From Scatosoma sp045588185 (GTDB taxonomy: Bacteria; Bacillota; Clostridia; Christensenellales; Borkfalkiaceae), in the NCBI GenBank assembly GCA_045588185.1, contig JAZNDR010000069.1, forward strand, positions 1 through 30,951: DNA of 30,951 nucleotides. Reading direction: 5' to 3'. Positions 14,826 to 23,016 of this stretch are shown piece after piece (position 1 is the stretch's first letter; every line of letters starts with the position of its first letter). The position numbers and the translations under genes are program-made. The notes under the pieces are model-generated. The model was given only the letters and a program-made list of their open reading frames with translations. It searched no databases and was not told the DNA's origin.

Positions 14826-17465
14826 TTATTTTTTCTTATTCGCGCATTTTCTTTGAATGAATTTGACGAGCTCTACGATAGGAATTACGCAAGCGCCCAA
14901 GCCGATGGCAATCGCGTATTCAGCAAAGCCGATAGATACGAAGCCGAACGCGTTGGCAAGGAAAGAGATTTCACAAACCGCGGTCGTTGCCAACAGTGAA
15001 CCGAGTGCCGCGATAAACAGCGTTTTGTTTGCACTCTTTACCGAGAACAGACTGCCGCGTTGCGAACGCATATTAAGACTATGGAAAATTTCCGCCATAG
15101 ACATCGTCAAAAACGCCATCGTTACGCCGTGGTCGCCGCTTGCGCCGCTTTCAGCAAGTACGCTATGACCAAGATAATAGGAAAGGAGAGTAAAGATAGC
15201 GACGAGAACGCCTTGGTAAAGGATATCTATACCCATACCGCCTGAGAATATACCCGCTTTGGAATCGCGCGGTTTTCGTTTCATGACGTCTTTTTCCGAT
15301 TTTTCCATACCCAGCGCAAGTGCGGGGAAGGTGTCCGTAACGAGGTTAATCCACAGCAAATGCACGGGCTGTAAAATGGTAAAGCCAAGCAAGGTCGCCA
15401 CGAAAATAGCGATTACTTCGCTCATGTTGGATGCGAGCAAGAACTGAATGGCTTTACGGATATTGTCGTAAATGCGCCGTCCCTCTTCCACTGCGCCGAC
15501 GATTGTAGCGAAGTTATCGTCCGTGAGTACCATATCCGCCACGTTTTTCGTAACGTCCGTACCCGTAATACCCATACCCACGCCGATATCGGCAGACTTT
15601 ATCGAGGGTGCGTCGTTTACGCCGTCGCCCGTCATTGCCGTAACGAAACCCGCGTTACGCCAAGCGTTGACGATACGAGTCTTATGTTCGGGCTGTACGC
15701 GCGCGTATACGCTGATATTACGGAATTCTTTTTCAAATTCCTCGTCGCTCATTTCGTTGAGCTGCGCCCCTGTAATTGCGCGCACGTCCTCGGTAAGAAT
15801 ACCTAACTCTTTCGCGATTGCAACCGCCGTATCCACGTGGTCGCCCGTGATCATAATAGGACGGATACCCGCTTCGCGGCATTGTACGATCGCCGCTTGC
15901 ACTTCGGGACGAACGGGGTCTATCATACCGCAAAGACCTGTGAAGTACATATCCGTTTCCAACGCTTCCGTATCGTCGGTGGCGGGAAGCGATTTCCAGT
16001 TTCTTTCCGCGCAGGCAAGCACGCGGAGCGCGTCGTCTGCCATTCCCTTATTTGCCTGTAATATTTCGGATTTCTTTTCCGCTGTCATTTTGACGGGCTT
16101 GCCGTTTTCAAGATAATGCGTGCATCTGTCGATAACGACGTCGGGCGCGCCCTTGGTGTATTGCACGACGCCGTTTTCCGTTTCGTGCAAGGTCGTCATC
16201 ATTTTACGGTTGGAATCGAACGGCAATTCGCCCACGCGAGGCAACTGCGTTTTTAATTCGTATTTCGGTAAATCGAGCTTTTGCGCCCAAGCCACGAGCG
16301 CCGCTTCCGTCGGTTCGCCCGATACTTCTCCGTCAGCATTCAATTCCGCGTCCGAGCAAAGCGCCATACCCGTTGCGATACGCTTTTCATCCTCGCCGTA
16401 GCTTTTTACGACCGTCATTTTGTTTTGCGTCAGCGTACCCGTTTTATCCGAACAAATAATTTGTGCGCAACCAAGCGTTTCCACGGCGGTAAGCTTACGA
16501 ATAATAGCGTTGCGTTTGGACATATTGGTAACGCCGATTGACAGCACGACGGTAACGACCGCCGCCAATCCTTCGGGGATAGCCGCGACGGCAAGCGATA
16601 CCGCGATCATAAACGAGTCGATAACGAAATCGAAATCAAACCCGCCCGCACGAATCAACTGCACGCCGAACACGATTACACAGATACCGAGCACAAGCCA
16701 AGTGAGGACCTTTGAAAGCTGACCAAGCTTGATTTGCAAGGGCGTTTTACCCTCTTGCGCCTGCGCAAGCGCGCCTGCGATTTTGCCCATTTCGGTATCC
16801 ATACCCGTTGCCGTTACAACTGCAACGCCTCTGCCGTACACAACGGTACTGCCCATGTACACCATATTCTTTCTATCGCCCAAGGGAACGTCTTTCGCGC
16901 CGTTCTCCAAAGCAATGGTTTCCGTAATTTTATTGACGGGTACCGATTCGCCCGTGAGCGCCGCCTCTTCCACTTTTAAGCTTGCGCTTTCCAAAAGCCG
17001 TGCGTCCGCAGGCACTGCGTCGCCCGCTTCAAGTAAAATGATATCGCCGACAACCAATTCTTCGCTGGGGATTGCAACAAGCTTCCCGTCGCGGATTGTT
17101 TTAGAAGTTGCCGCTGACATCTCCTGCAAGGCTTCTATGGCTTTTTCCGCTTTGCTTTCCTGAAACACGCCCAAAACGGCGTTGAGGATAACGACGGCGA
17201 GAATAATGATAACGTCGGCAAAACCCTCGCCCTCTACGATCGCCAATACCCCGCTGATCGCCGCCGCCACGATTAAAATAATCGTCATCGGGTCGGCAAG
17301 CTGTTCAAAAAATCTACGAACGATAGACTTTTTCTTTGCCGCCGCCAGCTTGTTTCTGCCGTTCTTTTCAAGACGGGCTTGCGCTTCCGCCGTGGAAAGA
17401 CCGTCGGTTGCGGTCGTTTTTAATTCGGATAATACCGCTTCCTTTTCCTGACAATAGCTTTTCAT
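14826..17465 (-). CDS. Type IIA P-type cation ATPase (Ca/Mn), under Mn riboswitch
   Basis: An 879-residue membrane pump that exports cations with ATP. Landmarks: TGES (171-174), PEGL in TM4 with E298, phosphorylation motif DKTGTLT with D340, and TGDGVND (612-618). The two-site SERCA-type ligands are all present: E298, N680 and E683 in TM5 (ASNMSEV), and N707, T710, D711 in TM6 (WINLVTD). This looks like a Ca2+ pump, but the yybP-ykoY leader that precedes it senses Mn2+, and relatives behind the same riboswitch in lactic acid bacteria and streptococci are linked to Mn or Ca export. Manganese export is therefore the favoured inference. Ribosome binding site AAGGAG is six bases before the ATG. 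The C-terminus ends in a Lys-rich tail. Confidence 0.93.
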   Translation of the reverse strand: MKSYCQEKEAVLSELKTTATDGLSTAEAQARLEKNGRNKLAAAKKKSIVRRFFEQLADPMTIILIVAAAISGVLAIVEGEGFADVIIILAVVILNAVLGVFQESKAEKAIEALQEMSAATSKTIRDGKLVAIPSEELVVGDIILLEAGDAVPADARLLESASLKVEEAALTGESVPVNKITETIALENGAKDVPLGDRKNMVYMGSTVVYGRGVAVVTATGMDTEMGKIAGALAQAQEGKTPLQIKLGQLSKVLTWLVLGICVIVFGVQLIRAGGFDFDFVIDSFMIAVSLAVAAIPEGLAAVVTVVLSIGVTNMSKRNAIIRKLTAVETLGCAQIICSDKTGTLTQNKMTVVKSYGEDEKRIATGMALCSDAELNADGEVSGEPTEAALVAWAQKLDLPKYELKTQLPRVGELPFDSNRKMMTTLHETENGVVQYTKGAPDVVIDRCTHYLENGKPVKMTAEKKSEILQANKGMADDALRVLACAERNWKSLPATDDTEALETDMYFTGLCGMIDPVRPEVQAAIVQCREAGIRPIMITGDHVDTAVAIAKELGILTEDVRAITGAQLNEMSDEEFEKEFRNISVYARVQPEHKTRIVNAWRNAGFVTAMTGDGVNDAPSIKSADIGVGMGITGTDVTKNVADMVLTDDNFATIVGAVEEGRRIYDNIRKAIQFLLASNMSEVIAIFVATLLGFTILQPVHLLWINLVTDTFPALALGMEKSEKDVMKRKPRDSKAGIFSGGMGIDILYQGVLVAIFTLLSYYLGHSVLAESGASGDHGVTMAFLTMSMAEIFHSLNMRSQRGSLFSVKSANKTLFIAALGSLLATTAVCEISFLANAFGFVSIGFAEYAIAIGLGACVIPIVELVKFIQRKCANKKK

Positions 17466-17494
17466 TGTATACTCCTTACTTATTTATTATTGAC

Positions 17495-17664
17495 AAAATA
17501 AAAACCCGAATACGCCTAAAAGCTGTATTCGGGAAATTATTTCCGACTTACTCGCATACAGCTTTTCTTTGGCTATATGTGAGTCTCGCAATTTAAGACA
17601 AACCAAACCCGTAAAGGTCAGTGATGTTGATTTGTCACGCTATGTGCGCTTGCTACTCCCTCAC
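17495..17664 (-). ncRNA. yybP-ykoY (Mn2+-sensing) riboswitch with terminator/antiterminator
   Basis: Read on the minus strand, P1 is GTGAG (17664-17660) with CTCAC (17583-17579). The two conserved Mn-binding loops are present: GGAGTAGC (17659-17652) and GCGAGAC (17589-17583), and GACAAA/TTTGTC can form an internal stem. Expression platform: AAAAGCTGTAT (17566-17556) is an exact 11-bp complement of ATACAGCTTTT (17528-17518), while CCCGAATAC (17533-17525) pairs with GTATTCGGG (17513-17505) followed by TTTTTATTTT as a terminator. The two stems share 17525-17528 and exclude each other. Manganese binding is expected to favour the antiterminator and switch the ATPase on. Confidence 0.9.
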
Positions 17665-17677
17665 GGGGAACGCATAT

Positions 17678-17706
17678 ATTTTACCATATTTTACAACCGT
17701 TGTCAA
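17678..17706 (-). promoter_or_regulatory. Promoter of the riboswitch-ATPase transcript
   Basis: On the minus strand TTGACA (17706-17701), 17 bases, TAAAAT (17683-17678). The predicted start near 17671 lies just before the riboswitch aptamer, supporting both calls. Confidence 0.82.
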
Positions 17707-17732
17707 ACGATTAAAGCAGGTTTACAAAAAAC

Positions 17733-18527
17733 TTACTCCTCGTCCTCGTCGGGCAATTCTACGTTATGGTAAACGTTTTGCACGTCGTCGTGGTCTTCGA
17801 GTGCGTCGAGCATCTTCTCAAAGGTCGCCACTTTATCCTCGGGCAAGGTAATTCTGTTTTGGGGAATCATCGCAATTTCCGCTTGCACGAAACGAATCTT
17901 GGGTTCTTCCTCTTCGTTTCTTCTGCCCTTGGGTGCCGCCGCCATCATTTCCGCGTTCTTTTCCTCTAAATATTTACGCACTTCGGAGAAGGTTTCGGGA
18001 GTGGTGAAAATTTCGTATACGTCGTCGCTGACTACGATATCGTCCGCGCCTGCTTCGAGTGCCATTTCCGTCATGGTATCCTCGTCTAATTCGACCGTTC
18101 TTTCCACAACAATATAGCCTTTGTTATCAAAGTTATAGGAAACGCAGCCCGTCTGCCCCATCGAACCGCCGTGCTTACTCAAAATGGAGCGCACGTCGCC
18201 CGCCGTACGGTTAATATTATCCGTCAAGGTAACAACGATAACCGCCGAACCTGCGGGACCGTATCCCTCGTAGGTGAGCTCCTTATAATCCGCACCGTTC
18301 ATTTCGCCCGAAGCTTTCTTAATACTTCTTTGAATGTTATCGTTCGGCATATTCGCAGCCTTTGCCTTGGCGATAATATCGGCAAGCTTACTGTTCGTTT
18401 CGGGGTTGGGGTTGCTCTTTGCCGCAACGGCAATTTCTCTGCCGAGCTTCGTGAAAATTCTGCCCTTCGCTGCGTCCGCCTTACCTTTCTTTGCCTGTAT
18501 GTTGTGCCATTTGCTATGTCCTGACAT
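17733..18527 (-). CDS. yebC: YebC/PmpR-family translation or transcription factor
   Basis: A 264-residue YebC-family protein. The start MSGHSKWHNIQAKKGKADA is diagnostic, followed by the NINRTAGDVR and KHGGSMGQTGCVSY stretches. Members were first described as DNA-binding regulators (PmpR) and more recently as factors that help ribosomes through difficult proline-containing stretches (as mitochondrial TACO1), so role is best left open. It is somewhat longer than the usual ~240 residues because of a charged insert (KGRRNEEEEPK) and an acidic C-terminal tail (ELPDEDEE). AAAGGAG lies eight bases before the ATG. It starts 20 bases after the SpoU-type methyltransferase gene, so cotranscription is likely. 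The next promoter begins 27 bases after its stop and no terminator is visible between. Confidence 0.94.
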   Translation of the reverse strand: MSGHSKWHNIQAKKGKADAAKGRIFTKLGREIAVAAKSNPNPETNSKLADIIAKAKAANMPNDNIQRSIKKASGEMNGADYKELTYEGYGPAGSAVIVVTLTDNINRTAGDVRSILSKHGGSMGQTGCVSYNFDNKGYIVVERTVELDEDTMTEMALEAGADDIVVSDDVYEIFTTPETFSEVRKYLEEKNAEMMAAAPKGRRNEEEEPKIRFVQAEIAMIPQNRITLPEDKVATFEKMLDALEDHDDVQNVYHNVELPDEDEE

Positions 18528-18547
18528 AATGTTTTCTCCTTTTAAAC

Positions 18548-19297
18548 TTATTGATTAAACTCGCTCTTTTTAAGCTGATACATCAATATCCCCGCCGAAA
18601 CCGCCGCATTCAAGCTCTCCTGCGTTTCCCGCATTGGAATTTTCACGGTAAAGCTTGCTTTTGCAAAGGTTTCCGCCGAAATCCCGTTCGCTTCGTTGCC
18701 GATTGCGAGTGCAAATTTTTCGGGCGCATTAAACGAAAACGCATTTTCGCCGTGCATATCCGCCGCTATCAAGGGAGTACCGTCTAACGCGGAAAGTATC
18801 TCTTCCCTTGTTCCTAAATACAGTTTCGTGAAAAAGATACCGCTCATGCTTGCCCGCACGCTCTTAGGGGAATAAGGATCGGCGCAATTCTCCGACAAAT
18901 AAATTTCGTTATACCCTGCCGCGTTTGCCGTCCGTACGATCGTACCAAGATTTCCCGGGTCGGAAACGCCGTCCAGGAAAAGACAGCTTGCCTTAGGGGC
19001 TTCTACCGTATGCGTGGGGATTTTCACCCGACAAAGCACGCCCTGCGGCGTTTTTTCGTCCGATAAAAAGCGACATACTTCATCGGAAACGCGTACCGTT
19101 TTTTCTTCCGCAAAAGGGAGTATATCGGTAAAGCTTTCGGCAAGGAATACGCGTTCTACCTCAAAATTGCTTTTGAGCAATTCACGCGCCATTTTTATCC
19201 CTTCCACAAGGAAGAGTCCCGTTTGCTTTCTACCTTTTTTCTCTTTGAGCAACGCCGTTTCTTTGATGAGCGGATTGTTTTTCGAGGTCAATATCAT
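18548..19297 (-). CDS. SpoU/TrmH-family RNA 2'-O-methyltransferase
   Basis: A 249-residue SPOUT methyltransferase of the TrmH (TsnR-like) group that methylates ribose 2'-OH in rRNA or tRNA. The N-terminal substrate-binding part (ILTSKNNPLIKE to FLVEGIKMARE) is typical of 23S rRNA-type members. The three knot motifs are visible: SDPGNLGTIVRTA, ALAIGNEANGIS and IPMRETQESLNAAVS. The target nucleotide cannot be told from sequence. In many Firmicutes this gene follows rplT, as here. The upstream ribosome binding site is weak (AAAGAA only) and a strong terminator lies only 16 bases before the start codon, so expression probably depends on readthrough from the infC-rplT transcript. Confidence 0.9.
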   Translation of the reverse strand: MILTSKNNPLIKETALLKEKKGRKQTGLFLVEGIKMARELLKSNFEVERVFLAESFTDILPFAEEKTVRVSDEVCRFLSDEKTPQGVLCRVKIPTHTVEAPKASCLFLDGVSDPGNLGTIVRTANAAGYNEIYLSENCADPYSPKSVRASMSGIFFTKLYLGTREEILSALDGTPLIAADMHGENAFSFNAPEKFALAIGNEANGISAETFAKASFTVKIPMRETQESLNAAVSAGILMYQLKKSEFNQ

Positions 19298-19313
19298 TTC
19301 TTTAAAAATAGCG

Positions 19314-19340
19314 AAAAAGCCTTTTGATATAAAAGGCTTT
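19314..19340 (-). terminator. Terminator after rplT
   Basis: AAAAGCCTTTT (19314-19324) and AAAAGGCTTTT (19330-19340) form an 11-bp hairpin with a five-base loop and T-runs on either strand. It lies 12 bases after the rplT stop and 17 bases before the SpoU-type start codon. Confidence 0.82.
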
Positions 19341-19351
19341 TTTCAAGGCGA

Positions 19352-19702
19352 TTAAAGCGCCGCTTTTGCTTTTTCAACGAGCTGTGCGAATGCAGGAGCG
19401 TCGTTTACCGCGATATCCGCGAGCACCTTTCTGTTGAGGTTGATACCTGCAACGTTCAAGCCGTGCATCAGCTTGCTGTAAGAAATACCGTTGATTCTTG
19501 CAGCCGCATTGATTCTTGCAATCCAAAGACGGCGGAAATCTCTCTTTCTTCTTCTTCTGCCGATGAACGCATAGTTAAGAGATTTCATAACCGCTTCTCT
19601 TGCGATTCTGTAAGATTTGCTCTTGTTACCAAAATATCCTTTTGCAAGTTTTAAAATTTTTCTACGCTTTTTAACCGCGTTTACTGCTCTTTTAATACGC
19701 AT
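19352..19702 (-). CDS. rplT: 50S ribosomal protein L20
   Basis: A 116-residue L20 protein of normal length. It is very basic and starts MRIKRAVNAVKKRRK, with the conserved GRRRRKRDFRRLWI and INAAARINGISYSKLMHGL stretches. L20 binds 23S rRNA early in assembly of the large subunit. In many Firmicutes it also represses its own operon by binding the infC leader, which fits the leader hairpin seen upstream of infC here. GAGGAG lies about ten bases before the ATG. It follows rpmI by 20 bases and ends the ribosomal-protein operon at a strong terminator. Confidence 0.98.
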   Translation of the reverse strand: MRIKRAVNAVKKRRKILKLAKGYFGNKSKSYRIAREAVMKSLNYAFIGRRRRKRDFRRLWIARINAAARINGISYSKLMHGLNVAGINLNRKVLADIAVNDAPAFAQLVEKAKAAL

Positions 19703-19722
19703 AATCTTCTATCTCCTCTCTC

Positions 19723-19923
19723 TTATTTCTTGTACGGCATCATACTCTTGACGGTGCTTTCCTGGGTGGTGGAAACGAGCGTGGTTTGACGCAAGTTTCT
19801 CTTTCTCTTTCTGTTCTTGGTTTCCGCTTTGTGGTTCTTACCGCCGTGAGAACGGTTTACTTTACCCGAACCGGTGAGCCAGAAACGCTTTTTCGTGCTG
19901 CTATGTGTTTTCTGTTTAGGCAT
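19723..19923 (-). CDS. rpmI: 50S ribosomal protein L35
   Basis: A 66-residue L35 protein of the expected size, with the family start MPKQKTHSSTKKRFWLTGSG and basic KRKRNLRQTTLV. It is a structural protein of the large ribosomal subunit. A good GGAGG ribosome binding site stands before the ATG. It lies between infC and rplT, in the conserved infC-rpmI-rplT order. Confidence 0.98.
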   Translation of the reverse strand: MPKQKTHSSTKKRFWLTGSGKVNRSHGGKNHKAETKNRKRKRNLRQTTLVSTTQESTVKSMMPYKK

Positions 19924-20006
19924 ATTTTTATCCTCCGAATTTTTTTTCTTGTTTTATATTGAACTGCCCGTTTTGATTAGGCTTGTCCGCGTAATTTGCT
20001 TTCGCC

Positions 20007-20519
20007 TTATTTTGCGGGCGAAAGAATCATTAAAATATTTCTTCCCTCGGTTTTCGGTTCTTTGTCCATAACCGCTTTACCGCCGAGCATATCGAAGAAA
20101 CGGCGCATTACGTCTACGCCCATCGAGGCGTGCGCTTGCTGTCTGCCACGCATACGGATAGATACTTTTACCTTGTTTCCGTCGCCCAGCATTTCTACCG
20201 TCTTTTTCGCTTTTACGTTGAGGTCGCCGACGTCAATCGTCATCGAAAGATAAATCTCTTTAATCTCGACAACTTTTTGATTTTTACGGTTTTCCTTTTC
20301 CTTTTTCGCCTGTTCGAATTTGAACTTACCGTAGTTCATAATCTTACATACGGGCGGAACGGCATTGGGGGAAATTTTAACCAAGTCCAAATTTTCCTCC
20401 TCCGCAATACGGAGCGCTTCCATTGCGCTCATGATACCAAGCTGTTCGCCCTCGGCGGAAATAACGCGTACTTCTCTGTCACGAATATTCTCGTTGATTT
20501 GATGTTGGTCTTTGATGAT
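20007..20519 (-). CDS. infC: Translation initiation factor IF-3, AUC start
   Basis: IF-3 binds the 30S subunit and proofreads the start codon and initiator tRNA. The first in-frame ATG (20432) would remove the conserved N-terminus, leaving 141 residues. Reading upstream on the minus strand gives IIKDQHQINENIRDREVRVI, the classic IF-3 beginning. Between the upstream in-frame TGA (20555-20553) and 20432 there is no ATG, GTG or TTG before this conserved part. GAGAGGT (20531-20525) lies six bases before an ATC at 20519-20517 (a second ATC follows). I therefore call an AUC start, giving 170 residues, the normal length. Non-standard starts in infC (AUU in E. coli) let IF-3 repress its own translation. 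Domains: IF3_N to about residue 75, then IF3_C with IRMRGRQQAH. Confidence 0.88.
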   Translation of the reverse strand: MIKDQHQINENIRDREVRVISAEGEQLGIMSAMEALRIAEEENLDLVKISPNAVPPVCKIMNYGKFKFEQAKKEKENRKNQKVVEIKEIYLSMTIDVGDLNVKAKKTVEMLGDGNKVKVSIRMRGRQQAHASMGVDVMRRFFDMLGGKAVMDKEPKTEGRNILMILSPAK

Positions 20520-20524
20520 CGTGT

Positions 20525-20655
20525 ACCTCTCGCAAAATAATAACGGGTTGCTTCACGCATAAGCAACCCGCAATAATCCCGTAAATCGTTTCGGAAAATT
20601 ATCGAGCCGTACCGATTATAACCGCACGGCGAGAAGGTTCGCTTCTGCTTTCAGC
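20525..20655 (-). promoter_or_regulatory. Probable L20-type autoregulatory leader of infC-rpmI-rplT
   Basis: The 136-base leader between the promoter and the infC start ends with a hairpin GGGTTGCTT (20569-20561) / AAGCAACCC (20553-20545) followed by GTTATTATTTT and then directly the infC ribosome binding site. Upstream, GCCGTGCGGTT and further paired segments can fold. Position and layout match the L20 leader known from Firmicutes, where L20 binding favours the terminator. The family match is made from layout, not from a covariance search. Confidence 0.55.
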
Positions 20656-20661
20656 CTTACT

Positions 20662-20690
20662 ATCTTACCACAAAGCGCAATCCCTGTCAA
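20662..20690 (-). promoter_or_regulatory. Promoter of infC-rpmI-rplT
   Basis: On the minus strand TTGACA (20690-20685), 17 bases, TAAGAT (20667-20662). It lies 40 bases after the thrS stop, so the ribosomal genes have their own promoter. No terminator is visible between thrS and this promoter. Confidence 0.8.
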
Positions 20691-20729
20691 GCGAATTTTC
20701 CTCATTTTTACAAAATTTATTCAATTTTT

Positions 20730-22637
20730 TTAAAACGCGACTTTATTCTCGATATCCGCTTTAATCATCGCGAGGAATTCCTCTGCGTTCATCGCGCCCA
20801 TATCCCCCTTGTCGCGGCGGCGCACGGCTACCTGTCCTGCTTCCGCCTCGTTTGCGCCTACGACGAGCATATACGGTACTTTCTCCATTTGCGCTTCACG
20901 GATTTTATAGCCTATCTTCTCGTTTCTATCGTCTACGCTTACGCGTACACCCGCTTCTTTGAGCTTTGCGCAAAGCGCGTTTGCGTACTCTTCTTGCTTA
21001 TCGGTAATAGGCAGAATTTTAACCTGTGCCGGCGAAAGCCATACGGGGAATTTGCCCGCGAAATGCTCTATCAAGATACCGATAAAACGTTCGATAGAAC
21101 CGAACACTACGCGGTGTACCATAATCGGCTGGTGTTTCTGCCCGTCTTCGCCTACGTATTCGAGTTCGAAGCGTTGGGGAAGCTGGAAGTCGAGCTGAAT
21201 CGTACCGCACTGCCAGGTTCTGCCGATAGAGTCTTCCAAGTGGAAGTCGATTTTCGGGCCGTAGAATGCGCCGTCGCCCTCGTTGACAACGTAGTTAAAG
21301 CCCATATCGTCGAGCGCGCTTTTCAGTGCGTCGGTAGCGGTATTCCAGTCCTCGTCGCTGCCCATACTGTTTTCGGGACGGGTGGAAAGTTCGACGTGGT
21401 ATTTAAACCCGAACAGCGTGTATACCTCGTTGATAAGGCGCACGATACCCTTGATTTCGTCCTTGATTTGCTCTCTCGTCATAAAGATATGCGCGTCGTC
21501 CTGCGTGAACGAGCGAACGCGGAAAAGTCCGTGGAGCTGTCCCGATTTTTCGTGACGGTGCACAAGCCCGAGCTCGCCCATACGGATAGGCAAATCTTTA
21601 TAGCTATGCGGTTCGTTTTTATAAACGAGAATACCGCCGGGGCAGTTCATGGGCTTGATCGCGAAATCTTCTTCGTCCACCTTGGTGGTGTACATATTGT
21701 CGCGGTAATGGAACCAGTGTCCCGAGGTTTCCCAAAGGGAGCGGTTGAGCATAATAGGCGTTTGCACTTCCACGTAGCCCTCGCGGGTGTGGATTTGACG
21801 CCAGTAGTCGATGAGCGTATTTTTCAGCACCATACCGTTAGGCAGGAAGAACGGTAAACCCTTACCCTCGTTCATAACGGCAAACAGCTTTAATTCCTTG
21901 CCAAGCTTCGTATGATCGCGCTTTTTCGCTTCTTCCAGCATTGTGAAATACGCGTCCATTTCGTCCTTTTTCGCAAACGCCGTGCCGTAGATACGGGTGA
22001 GCATTTTATTATGCTCGTCCCCGCGCCAGTACGCGCCTGCAATACTCGTGAGCTTGAACGCCTTGATTTTGCCCGTCGAGGGAAGATGCGGGCCTCTGCA
22101 AAGGTCGGTGAAATTGCCCTGCTTATAGAAAGAAATCGTTTCTCCCTCGGGCAAGTCCTCGATAAGTTCTACTTTATAATCCTCTTTATAGCTCTTCATG
22201 AGCGCAATTGCCTCGTCCTTGGGCAGCGTGAAGCGTTCAACGGGGAAGTTCCCTTTGATAATTTTCTTCATTTCCGCTTCCACCTTTTCAAGGTCTGCCT
22301 GCGTGATGGGCGTTACGAAATCGACATCGTAGTAAAAGCCGTTTTCAATGATAGGACCTATGGAAAGCTTACAGGTGGGGTATACCGTTTTAAGCGCCTG
22401 CGCCAACACGTGCGCGCAGGTGTGGCGGTAAACGCCCAACCCCTCTTTATCTTTCAAGGTTACGATTTCCAGCGTGTCGCCCTCGTTTAAGACTTGCGAC
22501 AAATCCACGAGCGTGCCGTTGACTTTGGCGCAGACTGCGTTTCTTGCCAAGCCCTCGGATATTGCCATTGCCGCGGCATACGCCGTTGCGCCCGTTTCCA
22601 AAGACATCGTATCCTCGTTCTTTAAAACAATATTCAT
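20730..22637 (-). CDS. thrS: Threonyl-tRNA synthetase
   Basis: Charges tRNA-Thr in the cytoplasm. 635 residues with the full domain order: N-terminal TGS (to about residue 60), the second additional/editing domain (HTCAHVLAQAL and later CRGPHLPSTG), the class II catalytic core (MNCPGGI, FRVRSFTQDDAHIF, DFHLEDSIGRTWQCGT, PIMVHRVVFGSIERF) and the anticodon-binding domain (PAQVKILPI on). The start is ATG at 22637, eight bases after GGAGG; an in-frame TTG at 22652 lies within that ribosome binding site and is rejected. The gene is governed by a T-box leader, so it is induced when tRNA-Thr is uncharged. It precedes infC, as in many bacteria. Confidence 0.97.
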   Translation of the reverse strand: MNIVLKNEDTMSLETGATAYAAAMAISEGLARNAVCAKVNGTLVDLSQVLNEGDTLEIVTLKDKEGLGVYRHTCAHVLAQALKTVYPTCKLSIGPIIENGFYYDVDFVTPITQADLEKVEAEMKKIIKGNFPVERFTLPKDEAIALMKSYKEDYKVELIEDLPEGETISFYKQGNFTDLCRGPHLPSTGKIKAFKLTSIAGAYWRGDEHNKMLTRIYGTAFAKKDEMDAYFTMLEEAKKRDHTKLGKELKLFAVMNEGKGLPFFLPNGMVLKNTLIDYWRQIHTREGYVEVQTPIMLNRSLWETSGHWFHYRDNMYTTKVDEEDFAIKPMNCPGGILVYKNEPHSYKDLPIRMGELGLVHRHEKSGQLHGLFRVRSFTQDDAHIFMTREQIKDEIKGIVRLINEVYTLFGFKYHVELSTRPENSMGSDEDWNTATDALKSALDDMGFNYVVNEGDGAFYGPKIDFHLEDSIGRTWQCGTIQLDFQLPQRFELEYVGEDGQKHQPIMVHRVVFGSIERFIGILIEHFAGKFPVWLSPAQVKILPITDKQEEYANALCAKLKEAGVRVSVDDRNEKIGYKIREAQMEKVPYMLVVGANEAEAGQVAVRRRDKGDMGAMNAEEFLAMIKADIENKVAF

Positions 22638-22791
22638 ATACGTTTCCTCCAAGTGTGTAATTTTCTTTCTTTGTCGCCGTTAAAATGCGGAGAGTGCGAC
22701 AGATTATCGCAAAAGTGCGTTCTGCCCGACGGGAGTTTACTGTGCGTAAACGAGCAAGGGCAGGTTGTGATTTTGCGAATAAGGTAGCGTT

Positions 22792-23010
22792 AAAAAATAA
22801 AAACGTCCTTAAACTTTGTACAAGTTTAAGGACGCGAGTATCTTTTCGCGCGGTTCCACCTTAATTGCTACGGCTATGCCGTAACCGCTTTTGCAATTTT
22901 TCCGTGTTTTTACAGCGATAAAGCGGTTTCGCCTTCGTTATCGGATACCCCTCTCACAGCCAAGGACGGGCTCTCTGCAAATCCCACAATCGACGCTACT
23001 TGTCTTTACG
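22792..23010 (-). ncRNA. T-box leader of thrS (threonine specifier)
   Basis: The minus-strand leader contains the stem I AGAGAG (in GCAGAGAGCCC, about 22978-22968) and the GNUG-type GGCTGTGAGA (about 22960-22951). A likely specifier ACC (Thr) lies at 22927-22925 in GCGAAACCGC. The T-box sequence AAGGTGGAACCGCG is at 22862-22849. A terminator, CGTCCTTAAACT (22834-22823) with AGTTTAAGGACG (22815-22804), is followed by TTTTTATTTTTT. Uncharged tRNA-Thr would stabilise the antiterminator and allow thrS expression. About 155 bases then separate the terminator from the start codon, in which I see no further element. Confidence 0.93.
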
Positions 23011-23016
23011 ATTATT

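Noticed and set aside
20889..21857. 322-residue plus-strand open frame
   Set aside because: Entirely antisense to thrS, which is certain; composition is that of a shadow frame.
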